Assembly: GCA_965222995.1 (NCBI GenBank) | Contig: OZ244977.1 | Span: 3,596,001 to 3,660,000 of the forward strand | Direction: 5' to 3' | DNA length: 64,000 nt | Source: SB11 sp965222995 | Lineage (GTDB): Bacteria > Bacteroidota > Bacteroidia > UBA8524 | Shown: piece after piece, positions 54,507-63,938 of the stretch | How positions within the stretch are numbered: position 1 is the stretch's first letter | Layout of the letters: each line of letters opens with the position of its first letter | Position numbers and translations under genes: made by a program | Notes under the pieces: model-generated | Seen by the model: the letters and a program-made list of their open reading frames with translations, nothing else | Database searches by the model: none | Told to the model about the DNA's origin: nothing

Positions 54507-56177
54507 CTATTTTTTAACTAATTTTAAAGATTTTGTTATGCCATTACTCTCTGCTTTTACATAGTAAACCCCAGAGCTAATACCACTTATATCAATATAG
54601 TATTTGTCTTTACCAACTGATGAAGCGTTACCTAATTTTATACCTGCTAGGCTATAGAGCGAAACCTCAGCATTTGGCATACCTTGTACATTAACAAAAA
54701 CACTATTTGAAGCAGGATTGGGAGACAAGCTTATCTCACTAAGTTCATAATTATTTGTTATAATTCCGTCAACTTCAACAGGGTGGCAGTGCTGTTGTTC
54801 TTTTTCATCAGCCAACTCTCCTTTTTCATTATAAATAAAGTCTCTAATCTTTAAACATACCTGGTATATACCCTCTGACTGATAAATATGGTTGGGGTTG
54901 GGATTGCCTGATGATGTTCCATCCCCAAAATCCCAATAGTACTCTCTAAAAATATTGGTGGTGTTTATAATATTGGTTAAGTGTATTGCATTGGGGTATG
55001 ATTCCATTTGCTCTTCTTTAAATCCTATTGATGGGGTTTCAGGAACTCTTAATTCACCTTCTCCCTCTCCAACATTTACCGTTACTTCTTTGCATATTTT
55101 TTTGCAGCATGTCTGCCCGTTTATTTCTCTTATGATGGTTAGGCATACTGTATATGTTGCATTACTGTACGGATAGGTATGTTGAGGGGTTTCTTCATTT
55201 GATGTGTTACCGTCACCAAAGTCCCAGTACCAACTTACTGTAGAACCCGGTCCTGATGAAATTTCTGAGAAAATACCCGGGTAATAGATATCAGGGTCTA
55301 GTGAAATATTTCCTGCATCAAAATCAAGTTGTACAGATTCACAGTTGCATTCTTCAACAGTAACTTCCACCGGAATTGTGTGACCACAACCTAACCCACC
55401 TTGATACATGGTATAAGTACCTGACATTTCAGGAGTAGCATTTTCTATGGTAACATCACCTGTCCCGATAAGTACTCCATTAGGGTCATACCACTCTGTA
55501 GCTACACAATTGGGTGCATTTAAAGTTATTGCCTCTCCACATGAAAAAGAAAGACTATAAGGTGCTACAGGCTCAAGAATACTGATTTTTGAAACTAAGA
55601 CCCTATAATGTTCACCATTTATTTGTTGACCTCCGTATTGTGGATGTATCCACAGTTGATTGAAGTTACTACTTGGAGTATAGCTAACCTGAATTAACGT
55701 CCAATTTTGCGAGAATTGATGGCTATTATCAATCAGTTCAGACGTTGTTGGATTAGGAACAACATTAGCAGTACTGTTGTTATTATCGTGAACAAGACCA
55801 GTAGCTGCCACTATACGTAGCCTTCCTAAATTAACAGCTGTAGTGTTCCTTACCCATAAACATATAGTATAAGTTCGGTTTTGTTGGAAATTATAACAAG
55901 CATACATGCCTTCTCCAACGCCTTGACTCGACCACATGCCAATTTGGTTAGCCCCATTATGTCCGGCACCTAAACTTAAGTTTGGAGTACCATGAGAAAC
56001 AAACCACCCATTTATAGTAGCTAGTGATATATTTCCGCCTGAATTGGCTGTTAGCGTTGGGTTTAATAAACAGTTTGGAGGTGAGGAGCAATCTTGAGCA
56101 AAGCTTCCCTTGTAACTAATAAAGATTAATAGTAGTACTATTAATTTACTTAAAGACAGTTGTTTTTTCCAGTTCAT
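54507..56177 (-). CDS. T9SS-sorted PKD-domain protein
   Basis: A 556-residue exported protein with signal region LIVLLLIFISYKGSFAQ. It has the same order as its paralogue: a carbohydrate-binding-like domain (GHNGANQIGMWSSQGVGEG), an Ig-like segment and two PKD domains (WYWDFGDGNTS, REYYWDFGDGTSS). It then ends in a T9SS type A sorting domain (ISLSPNPASNSVFVNVQG ... GVYYVKAESNG). About 95 residues covering the first PKD domain are identical in the two proteins, while the N-terminal halves differ much more, which points to gene conversion. It is divergent from the NarL-type sensor kinase at 56385. Confidence 0.87.
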   Translation of the reverse strand: MNWKKQLSLSKLIVLLLIFISYKGSFAQDCSSPPNCLLNPTLTANSGGNISLATINGWFVSHGTPNLSLGAGHNGANQIGMWSSQGVGEGMYACYNFQQNRTYTICLWVRNTTAVNLGRLRIVAATGLVHDNNNSTANVVPNPTTSELIDNSHQFSQNWTLIQVSYTPSSNFNQLWIHPQYGGQQINGEHYRVLVSKISILEPVAPYSLSFSCGEAITLNAPNCVATEWYDPNGVLIGTGDVTIENATPEMSGTYTMYQGGLGCGHTIPVEVTVEECNCESVQLDFDAGNISLDPDIYYPGIFSEISSGPGSTVSWYWDFGDGNTSNEETPQHTYPYSNATYTVCLTIIREINGQTCCKKICKEVTVNVGEGEGELRVPETPSIGFKEEQMESYPNAIHLTNIINTTNIFREYYWDFGDGTSSGNPNPNHIYQSEGIYQVCLKIRDFIYNEKGELADEKEQQHCHPVEVDGIITNNYELSEISLSPNPASNSVFVNVQGMPNAEVSLYSLAGIKLGNASSVGKDKYYIDISGISSGVYYVKAESNGITKSLKLVKK

Positions 56178-56202
56178 AATCTTGTATTTTATTATTCAAT
56201 AA

Positions 56203-56210
56203 CAAAATTA
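56203..56210 (-). promoter_or_regulatory. Candidate -7 box for the PKD operon
   Basis: TAATTTTG on the minus strand matches TAnnTTTG, 26 nt upstream of the ATG at 56177. No convincing -33 TTTG is seen. Confidence 0.35.
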
Positions 56211-56278
56211 TTTCTACCGTGAGAACATGTAAATAATACACTTGTAGCATTTACACTAACTAAATGTTTCAGGTATAC

Positions 56279-56286
56279 TACATTTG
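56279..56286 (+). promoter_or_regulatory. Candidate -7 box for the sensor kinase operon
   Basis: TACATTTG matches TAnnTTTG, 99 nt upstream of the ATG at 56385. The -33 element is not clear. Confidence 0.3.
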
Positions 56287-56384
56287 TACTATTTCTTGTA
56301 AAAATTATATCATATAATGCATTTAGTAACAGAGTGACGGGTTATTTTTAGTATCTTATCAGTACTATTGGTTTTCAAGTGCAC

Positions 56385-59333
56385 ATGAAACTTACCTTAT
56401 GCTTCATACTTCATCTCTGCCTGTTTATAGCTCCACTAAAAGAAATTGCTGCACAAAATATTAAGAGCAATTTTAAAAACTATCGGATTAGTGATGGTTT
56501 GCCATCGCTGGTAACTTATCAATCTATTCAAGACAGCAAAGGCTTTTTATGGGTAACAACTGATAATGGTGTAAGTAGGTTTGATGGAAAAAATTTTAAA
56601 AACTTTAGTAAAAGAGACGGACTAGCCGGCAATGAAATTGTTGACCTTTACGAAGATTCGAAAGGGCGAATATGGTTTCTTTCATTTAGCAATGGTATTT
56701 GCTATTACTATAACGAGAAGTTTTATAATTCAAGTAACAATAAGAGTGTAAAAAAACTAACACAACTAGGACCATTAAAATTACCTATTGACGATGGTTT
56801 TGGAAACCTTTTTTTTCAAGAGAAAAAAAGATTTCCAAAACTTATTTCATTAAGCTCAAATAATAAAATAACTACTTTTTCTCCCAATTCTACACTCCAA
56901 AAAAGAGATACTATAATATATCTATATAAGAGCTCTGATAGAAAATCTATTTTTTGTATTACAAAAAATCACTCATTACTGCAGATAAAAAATAATAAAG
57001 CTTCTGTAGTTCTTAAAGCTTTCACTGACATTAAGGGAGGTTCTTTTTTTCGAGATAAGAAAAATCAGGCCTTGTATTTTGTTAACGATACCGGTCTTTA
57101 TAAAATAACTGACTCAAAACTGAAGCTAATTTTAAAAAACTTTAAGGTTCCAAAAGGAACATCCAGTTATGGAATTAGTATTGATAAGTATAACAATATT
57201 TGGATTTCAAGCCATGCCTACAATACATTAATCTACCGCTTTGAGGCCGGTAACTATCTAAAACCTCACGCTGTTCTTCCTTCAAGTTTTGCAAATATTA
57301 CCTTTGATAATGAAAACAATATATGGTTAAATACTTCTAATAAAGGAATTTATAAGCTCCCTTACCACCTAATTCTAAATAAAAAAACATTTCACATAAA
57401 TCAATCACTTTTAAAGGCTAACATAACTTCTATCTTTTTAGCTAAAAATAATACACTATGGGTTGGGTATGATAATGGATGGGTAAGTAATTTTTTAAAT
57501 TCCAAGCAGCCCATCCATTATAACATTAACTTTAAAAAAAGATCTTACAACAGAATACTAGAATTTTTAGAAGATAGCGGTGGCAATATTTGGTGTATAT
57601 CAGACGATTACTGTGTAAAATTCAAAAAGAAAAAAACACTTCCTTATTTTATCCCAAAAAAAATAAATACCAATAACGACCCCGTCTCCCTTAATGCTTG
57701 TAAAACAATAATGCTTGATAATTCAGGGCGGATAATTATTACAACAAGAAAAGGTGTTTTTTATGCACAACCTGATGGTTTAGAAGCAATCCCACTTGGT
57801 AAATTCTCAAACCGTTTATATAGCTCTTATGTAGATTCAACTGCTATTTACGTTAGTAGTGAAAAAGGAATTATTAAAATAACTAATAATGATACTTTAA
57901 ATTTAAGTAATAAAGAAGCCTTTCTAAATATTAGGGCTCAAACCTTCTTTAAACTAAGTGGGCAGGTACTTTTATTAACTACATATAACAATGGTATTGT
58001 TGTACTTGAGAATGATAAAATAACATCAGTATTAAATACAGATAACGGTTTAATTGGGGCTAATTGCAAAAAAATTATTCACTATAAAGACACTTTATAC
58101 ATAGTTACAAATGCAGGTATTACTAAAGCCGCATATAACAATAAGAAATTTACAATTTACAGTAATTTTAAATTCATTAACTATCCTTTTACTTCCCATT
58201 TAAATGGTGCCCAAATAAAAAATGATTCTTTCTATATCTCCTCATACTATGGTATAAATATTCTACCATTACCCATTTGGCAAAAGAAAGACTCCCCCCC
58301 TCAACTGATTTTACAATCATTTAAAGTAAATAACACTTCTTATGATTTAAGCAAACAAATTAAGTTTCGTTACAAACCGCAAACAGTAAAAGTAAAGTTT
58401 ATTTCTCCGGTCATAAATAATTCTTCAACACTAAAATACAGGTACAAATTTGTAAACGGAGACGGAGACTGGCAAGTAACAACATCCAATCAATTAGAGT
58501 TTACAAACTTAAAATATGGTAAGTACAATGTTCTTTTACAAGTAAAAAAATATAACAGCCCTTGGAGCAGTTCTAGCAACATCACTTTTACTATTATAAC
58601 GCCATTTTATGCTACATGGTGGTTTAAAAGCACCTTAATAGCCTGCTTTTGTTTAATTTTAGTTATAATTACTAAAGCTTCTTTAAATAGGAAGTATAAG
58701 AAAAAACTTATTGTTTCACAGCGAAATGCTGAAATTGAAAAAGAAAGAACCCGAATCGCTGCAGACTTACACGATGATATTGGAGGTGACTTGACAAGTA
58801 TTGCCATTTTATCTAACATCATTAATAATTCAGTACAAGGAGCTCATGCCAAAATTTCAAAACGCATAAACCTATCAGCAATTGAATTAATAGATAAACT
58901 TAATGAAGTAATTTGGGCTTTAGACTCAACAAACAACACTCTTCATAGTTTGGCTGCCTATATAAGAAGAATAGTTAGTGAATTTTCTGAGAAGAATGAA
59001 CTTAACATTAAGGTAAGTGTAAATGATAATGTTTATGATGAGACTAAAACAAACTCCATGATTAATAGAAATGTAATACTTATTATCAAAGAATCGTTAA
59101 ATAATATTGTTAAACACTCGAAGTCTGAAAATGTATATTTTTCATTACAGAAGCTTGACAATTATTTATGTATTCTAATTAAAGACGATGGCGTTGGTTT
59201 TAATATTGCTGAAAAAAAAGAAGGAAACGGTTTAACAAACATGCAAAAAAGAGTAGCTGATATTAAAGGAAAAATAACCATCAACTCATCATTAAACAAA
59301 GGTGTTACAATTGAAGTTAAAATTCCGCTATGA
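56385..59333 (+). CDS. Reg_prop/Y_Y_Y sensor histidine kinase of the NarL/DesK (HisKA_3) type
   Basis: A 982-residue membrane kinase with signal segment LTLCFILHLCLFIAPLKEIAA. A periplasmic propeller spans about 30-640 (SIQDSKGFLWVTTDNGVS, LYEDSKGRIWFLSFSNG, TIMLDNSGRIIITTRKG). A Y_Y_Y-like domain (LKYRYKFVNGDGDW) and a transmembrane helix (TLIACFCLILVIITKASL) follow. The HisKA_3 domain carries ERTRIAADLHDDIGGDLTS with His796, and the ATPase has DDGVGFNI and GNGLTNMQKR. An in-frame GTG two codons upstream (56379) is possible. The stop overlaps the NarL-type regulator's start by 4 nt. Its propeller resembles that of the kinase at 60053 in build, but the kinase type differs. Confidence 0.9.
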   Translation: MKLTLCFILHLCLFIAPLKEIAAQNIKSNFKNYRISDGLPSLVTYQSIQDSKGFLWVTTDNGVSRFDGKNFKNFSKRDGLAGNEIVDLYEDSKGRIWFLSFSNGICYYYNEKFYNSSNNKSVKKLTQLGPLKLPIDDGFGNLFFQEKKRFPKLISLSSNNKITTFSPNSTLQKRDTIIYLYKSSDRKSIFCITKNHSLLQIKNNKASVVLKAFTDIKGGSFFRDKKNQALYFVNDTGLYKITDSKLKLILKNFKVPKGTSSYGISIDKYNNIWISSHAYNTLIYRFEAGNYLKPHAVLPSSFANITFDNENNIWLNTSNKGIYKLPYHLILNKKTFHINQSLLKANITSIFLAKNNTLWVGYDNGWVSNFLNSKQPIHYNINFKKRSYNRILEFLEDSGGNIWCISDDYCVKFKKKKTLPYFIPKKINTNNDPVSLNACKTIMLDNSGRIIITTRKGVFYAQPDGLEAIPLGKFSNRLYSSYVDSTAIYVSSEKGIIKITNNDTLNLSNKEAFLNIRAQTFFKLSGQVLLLTTYNNGIVVLENDKITSVLNTDNGLIGANCKKIIHYKDTLYIVTNAGITKAAYNNKKFTIYSNFKFINYPFTSHLNGAQIKNDSFYISSYYGINILPLPIWQKKDSPPQLILQSFKVNNTSYDLSKQIKFRYKPQTVKVKFISPVINNSSTLKYRYKFVNGDGDWQVTTSNQLEFTNLKYGKYNVLLQVKKYNSPWSSSSNITFTIITPFYATWWFKSTLIACFCLILVIITKASLNRKYKKKLIVSQRNAEIEKERTRIAADLHDDIGGDLTSIAILSNIINNSVQGAHAKISKRINLSAIELIDKLNEVIWALDSTNNTLHSLAAYIRRIVSEFSEKNELNIKVSVNDNVYDETKTNSMINRNVILIIKESLNNIVKHSKSENVYFSLQKLDNYLCILIKDDGVGFNIAEKKEGNGLTNMQKRVADIKGKITINSSLNKGVTIEVKIPL

Positions 59334-59965
59334 GTGATAGAAAGACAGCAGTTAGTATAATTGAGGATAACAAGAATGTGCAAGACGGAATAGGGTTTGT
59401 AATCAACTCTCATTCAGAATTTTATTGTTTACAATACTTATCCGCTGAAGAAGCTTTGATAGCAATAAAAAAAAATAAACCCGATTTAGTGATAATGGAT
59501 ATTGGCTTGCCTAAAATGGATGGTATCACATGTACAAAAATCTTAAGGAAAAGCTTTCCTAATATCCCTATAATGATATGTACTGTATTTGAAGATGCTG
59601 AAAAAATTTTTAATGCTTTAAAAGCCGGAGCTAATGGTTACATTTTAAAAAAACATACCGGTGAGTCACTTATTCAATCAATCAAAGATTTACTTAGTGG
59701 TGGCTCACCCATGAGTAGTGAGATTGCAAGAAAAGTTGTTGACTCTTTTAAGGCCCCTTTGAAAAATAAAATTAGTGAGAGTTTTAATTTAACCAATAGA
59801 GAAAAAGAGATACTGAGTTATATAGGTAAAGGGTTAACTAACAAAGAAATAGCAGAAAAATTATCTATTAGCAGCAATACAATACGTACCCATATTTATC
59901 ATATTTATGAAAAACTACATGTAAATAACCGAGTTGAAGCCGTAAAAAAACTAAATAATTTTTAG
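59330..59965 (+). CDS. NarL/LuxR-family response regulator
   Basis: A 211-residue regulator. The receiver domain has E12-D13, phosphoacceptor D57 (LVIMDIGLPKMDG) and K of ILKKHTG. The C-terminal LuxR-type HTH spans about 148-208 (LTNREKEILSYIGKGLTNKE, ISSNTIRTHIYHIYEKL). The ATGA overlap with the kinase shows a coupled pair. The divergent PKD operon is a likely target from position only. Confidence 0.93.
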   Translation: MSDRKTAVSIIEDNKNVQDGIGFVINSHSEFYCLQYLSAEEALIAIKKNKPDLVIMDIGLPKMDGITCTKILRKSFPNIPIMICTVFEDAEKIFNALKAGANGYILKKHTGESLIQSIKDLLSGGSPMSSEIARKVVDSFKAPLKNKISESFNLTNREKEILSYIGKGLTNKEIAEKLSISSNTIRTHIYHIYEKLHVNNRVEAVKKLNNF

Positions 59966-60052
59966 TTTTTTTTCTCTTTTTTAAAAATCCTTAATCGGGC
60001 TTACTTTCTTTATTCTTTTTATCTTGTGGTTTTAAACCCGTGATTTCTAAAT

Positions 60053-63000
60053 ATGAAATTTAAGAGAGTTATTGTATTTGCAATTACTATTCTTTGTATC
60101 CCTTACAATATACTTAAGGCTCAACTGCCGGGCATGAAGATTTATACTCAGCTTGATGGCTTTCCGGGAACTGCCGGTTATCTTATTAATCAAGATACTA
60201 AAGGTTTTATGTGGATTGGAACTGATAATGGGGTAGCGAGTTTTGATGGAAAAAAGTTTACTGTAATTGATAATGAACAGGGACTTACTGATAAAGAAAT
60301 TCTTATGGCTTTGCCTTACAGTAAAAAGTATGTTTTAAATGTTCCCTTATTAAACAATATTTCATATTGGAAAAACGGAAAAGTAATTACACCTGCTCAA
60401 AATAAAACCCTTAATATAGTATCAAACCACACACAAAATATAGGTTTTATTGACAAAGTAACTCAGAAAGCATGGGTAGCTGATTATGTAAATAATGGGC
60501 ATTTATATTGTATTAGTAATGACACTTTAAAAAAAGTAAAAATTGACTCTCTACCACCATTTTATCTATCAGGCGTAGTTAATGATGTTATTTATTTAAT
60601 GGGTTATAATGTTAAAAAATATCATGCAACTCAATTCTTAAAGTATGACATAGTAAACAAAGTAATCACTCACTTTGAATTTGCCGGTGAGCAGATGAGA
60701 AATTACTATACAGTTAACGACGTAGTAAAAATCGAAATAAGTGATGATGGTAAATATGCCGTTTTTACTTTTAAAACAAATAAAATTGAGGTTTTTAAAA
60801 TTCAAGAGAACAAACTATATAAAATAGCTTCGTTGCCAACGGAAAAAACCATAAGGCGCTTAAAAATCGACCGTAACAACCACCTTTGGATTACGCTTAA
60901 CTCAGGAGTGAGATATTGGGGGCATTTGGCAGAACTAACTAATACAAGCCAAGCATTTACATTGATGGAAGATATAACCTTGAATGATGTTTTTGTTGAT
61001 AGGGATAATAACATTTGGTTTACTACAGAACAAAAAGGGTTGTGCTTTATATCTGCCCGCCATTGGGCAAATGCCAAACTAATTCAAAAGTTAAAAATAC
61101 CACATCACCCTGCCAAATGTGTAACAGGTGATAGTAAAAGCTTAATTATAATAGGGCACAGCGGAAAATCTTGTTTCACATATATTAATAATGGAAAATC
61201 AAAAGTTTACTCCATGCCAAACAATTCTCCAATTGGCGTTAGGCAAATATTAAAAAAAGGCAATCAGGTTTTTTTAGTTTCCAATGCTCTTTTTTCATAC
61301 AGTGCTGATAAAGAGATATTAAACTTTGAAGAATTAACAAGAGATAGATCTATAAAAGATGTTGTTTCATATGATAAAAATAATATAATAATAGCAGGAA
61401 ACAGCAGCCTTTCAATAGTTAAGATAAATAAGGAAAACCCAAAAAAATTAAGCCTCAAAGAGTTATTTAATAGAAGAACTACTACCGTTGAAGTATTACC
61501 TAATAAAAGCATCTTAATAGGTACACCCAATGGGCTTTATATTAAAAAAACATTAAAGGCTACCGCCTTTAAGATGAAAAATAAAACATTTTCATCAGCC
61601 AATATAACCGATATTAAACTTGGTAGGGGAGAAAGTGTATTGGTAGGGACTAATGCACAAGGCTTATATAGCTACAATTACTCTACTGGAAAGATTTTTC
61701 CTGTTAATTTTAGCGGTGATAAGGGGGCAGGGTTTGTTAGAGATATATACCGCCAAAACGATAGTATTTTTTGGATTTCAACAGATAAAGGTGTTTACAG
61801 GATAAATTTTAACTCTACAATGGCTGTAAAAGGAATAGACAATTATACCTTTTTTGATGGGCTACCGTCTAGCAATGCGGCTGCTACCTATGTGCATAAT
61901 GATACAGCTTACATAGCTACCGATGCCGGAGTAGGAATTTTACCTTTAAATTCACAATTACATCAACTTGTAGCACCTGCATTGTGGTTGAAATATATGA
62001 GTTTTAACGACTCAATAATCCACTTTCCTATTCATCAAATTAATTTAAGCCATAAACAAAACAACATACAACTATCTCTCAGTGCTATAGCTTATGAAAA
62101 CATTGGTAACATTAAGTATACATATCGCCTAAATGGGCTTAGTAATCAATGGATAAAGACTGAAAACCCTGAAATTAGCTTTAGTGGACTATCCCCCGGA
62201 GAATACCAATTCGAGGCATACGCTGTAAATGTTAATGGAAAACGTTCGGCAAAGCCACTACTCTTATCTATAATTGTCCATCCCGCATTTTGGCAAACCA
62301 ACTGGTTTAAAGGAGTAATTTACATACTTATTCTTGTTTTAGTATCACTTTGTATATACTGGTTTATAATAACTAATAAGAATAAACAGTATAATAAATT
62401 ACAGCAAAGCAGAAAGCTTGCCGAACTGGAATTGGAGGCTATTAAAGCTCAAATAAACCCACATTTCATATTTAATTGCCTTAATTCCATTCAGTCGTTC
62501 AGCTATAAGAATCAGCATGAATCAGTACAAGAGTATATTCGCTTTTTTGCCAAACTCATAAGGCAAACTATGGATTTCTCTCAAGAAACATTTATAACTC
62601 TTAAAGAAGAGGTTGACTATCTTGACAATTATTTGAAGCTTGAAAAAATACGGTTTAAAGAGAAATTGGAGTATAAATTGGAAGTCGGTGGCAACCTTGA
62701 TGAAAGCACACTACTCCCTGCTATGCTTGTGCAACCCTATGCAGAAAATGCACTTAAACACAGCATTAATTCAGAGGGTGTTTGCAAAGTGCAAATAAAA
62801 TTTTCTACCTCTGATAGTGGGGGTGTAAATATAATTGTAAAAGACAACGGACCGGGTATAGAATATGAAAAAAAGGGCAAGAATATTAATTCTCTGGGTA
62901 TGCGCCTTTCAGGAAGTAGGGCAAGTACATATAATCAATTGTTCAATTTAGGCGTTAAACTAAAAGTAGAAACGAATACTGATGCTGGAGCATCTGAAAG

Positions 63001-63058
63001 AGGAACAACCATTAAACTTTCAATTCCATTTATTAAGCATGACATCAAAAAATTATAG
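60053..63058 (+). CDS. Reg_prop/Y_Y_Y sensor histidine kinase of the LytS type
   Basis: A 1001-residue membrane kinase with signal segment VIVFAITILCIPYNILKAQ. The propeller is degenerate (LINQDTKGFMWIGTDNGVAS, NDVFVDRDNNIWFTTEQKG, DSIFWISTDKGVYRI). A Y_Y_Y domain (IKYTYRLNGLSNQW ... LSPGEYQFEAYAVN) and a transmembrane helix near 750-772 follow. The His_kinase domain carries AQINPHFIFNCLNSIQSF with His804 and the ATPase KDNGPGIEY. It is a paralogue of the kinase at 6581-9667. The LytTR regulator gene overlaps its end by 20 nt. Confidence 0.92.
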   Translation: MKFKRVIVFAITILCIPYNILKAQLPGMKIYTQLDGFPGTAGYLINQDTKGFMWIGTDNGVASFDGKKFTVIDNEQGLTDKEILMALPYSKKYVLNVPLLNNISYWKNGKVITPAQNKTLNIVSNHTQNIGFIDKVTQKAWVADYVNNGHLYCISNDTLKKVKIDSLPPFYLSGVVNDVIYLMGYNVKKYHATQFLKYDIVNKVITHFEFAGEQMRNYYTVNDVVKIEISDDGKYAVFTFKTNKIEVFKIQENKLYKIASLPTEKTIRRLKIDRNNHLWITLNSGVRYWGHLAELTNTSQAFTLMEDITLNDVFVDRDNNIWFTTEQKGLCFISARHWANAKLIQKLKIPHHPAKCVTGDSKSLIIIGHSGKSCFTYINNGKSKVYSMPNNSPIGVRQILKKGNQVFLVSNALFSYSADKEILNFEELTRDRSIKDVVSYDKNNIIIAGNSSLSIVKINKENPKKLSLKELFNRRTTTVEVLPNKSILIGTPNGLYIKKTLKATAFKMKNKTFSSANITDIKLGRGESVLVGTNAQGLYSYNYSTGKIFPVNFSGDKGAGFVRDIYRQNDSIFWISTDKGVYRINFNSTMAVKGIDNYTFFDGLPSSNAAATYVHNDTAYIATDAGVGILPLNSQLHQLVAPALWLKYMSFNDSIIHFPIHQINLSHKQNNIQLSLSAIAYENIGNIKYTYRLNGLSNQWIKTENPEISFSGLSPGEYQFEAYAVNVNGKRSAKPLLLSIIVHPAFWQTNWFKGVIYILILVLVSLCIYWFIITNKNKQYNKLQQSRKLAELELEAIKAQINPHFIFNCLNSIQSFSYKNQHESVQEYIRFFAKLIRQTMDFSQETFITLKEEVDYLDNYLKLEKIRFKEKLEYKLEVGGNLDESTLLPAMLVQPYAENALKHSINSEGVCKVQIKFSTSDSGGVNIIVKDNGPGIEYEKKGKNINSLGMRLSGSRASTYNQLFNLGVKLKVETNTDAGASERGTTIKLSIPFIKHDIKKL

Positions 63059-63788
63059 TGTAGTTATTATTGACGATGAGAAAGACGCTAGGGATATGAT
63101 TTCTATTTTTTTGAAAGAAGCGTTTCCAAGCATACAAGTTATAGCTGAATTTGATAATAGTAAAGAGGCTGTTAAAGTACTACCATCACTGCAACCCGAT
63201 ATACTTTTTTTAGATGTTGAAATGCCTGGGGGTACAGGTTTTGATATTTTACAGCAACTGCAGTTGCAAGAGTGTTATGTAATATTTGTTACCGCTTATG
63301 CCCAATACGCTATAAAAGCCATAAAAGCCCAAGCTTTAGACTATATTTTGAAACCTGTTGACAAGGATGATTTTAAACAGGCAGTTAATAGGGCTATTGA
63401 AAAACTATCTCAAAAAAATAAAGAGAACAAAGTTTTAGAGTTAGCATTGAGCCACGCAGGGGTTAAAAAAATTGGGATACCGGTATTGCAAGGAGCAAAA
63501 TTTGTAGAAACTGACACTATAATATATTGCGAAGCTGATGATAATTACACCACTATCTTTTTTGTAGACAACACAAAAATGGTAGTATCTAAGCCACTAA
63601 TACATTTTGAAAAAGAACTAACACCTTTCGGCTTTTTAAGAATACACAATAAATATTTAGTAGGCACTAAACATATTAGTGCTTTTACAAGGGGAAAAGA
63701 TGGGGGTATGGTAACACTAAGTAATCAAAAACAGCTAAAAGTATCACAAAGTAGAAAAGCTGAGTTATTGAAAGTCCTTTCTATATAA
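63039..63788 (+). CDS. LytTR-family response regulator
   Basis: A 249-residue regulator. The receiver has D12-D13, phosphoacceptor D59 (ILFLDVEMPGG), FVTAY and K of ILKPVD. The LytTR domain spans about 155-248 (TIIYCEADDNYTTIFFVDN ... GFLRIHNKYLVGTKHI). The ATG at 63039 (MTSKNYSVVIIDDEK) matches the normal receiver start and overlaps the kinase by 20 nt. It is a paralogue of the regulator at 5829-6572, and the phased repeats that follow it resemble those near that gene. Confidence 0.92.
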   Translation: MTSKNYSVVIIDDEKDARDMISIFLKEAFPSIQVIAEFDNSKEAVKVLPSLQPDILFLDVEMPGGTGFDILQQLQLQECYVIFVTAYAQYAIKAIKAQALDYILKPVDKDDFKQAVNRAIEKLSQKNKENKVLELALSHAGVKKIGIPVLQGAKFVETDTIIYCEADDNYTTIFFVDNTKMVVSKPLIHFEKELTPFGFLRIHNKYLVGTKHISAFTRGKDGGMVTLSNQKQLKVSQSRKAELLKVLSI

Positions 63789-63811
63789 TTAACATTACAC
63801 CCATATTTTCT

Positions 63812-63843
63812 GTAAGTACTCACTCATAGCAGGTAAGCACGCA
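63812..63843 (+). promoter_or_regulatory. Candidate LytTR operator
   Basis: GTAAGTACTCA (63812) and GTAAGCACGCA (63833) match at 9 of 11 positions exactly 21 bp apart. They lie 96 to 127 nt upstream of the ATG at 63939. TAAGCACGC here is nearly the same as TTAGCACGC in the triple repeat at 5769-5819, upstream of the target of a paralogous regulator. Confidence 0.6.
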
Positions 63844-63938
63844 TTATTGGTTGAATATAAGGCAGCAAGCTGGTTATCTTTATGGTAATAACACGTAGTT
63901 ATTACTTCAAATATTATTCATTTATAAATCATATTGCT

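Noticed and set aside
59966..60052. LytTR site upstream of the 60053 kinase
   Set aside because: TAAACCCGT and GTAAGCCCG (minus strand) resemble site units, but they are not in phase and no repeat at 21 bp exists.
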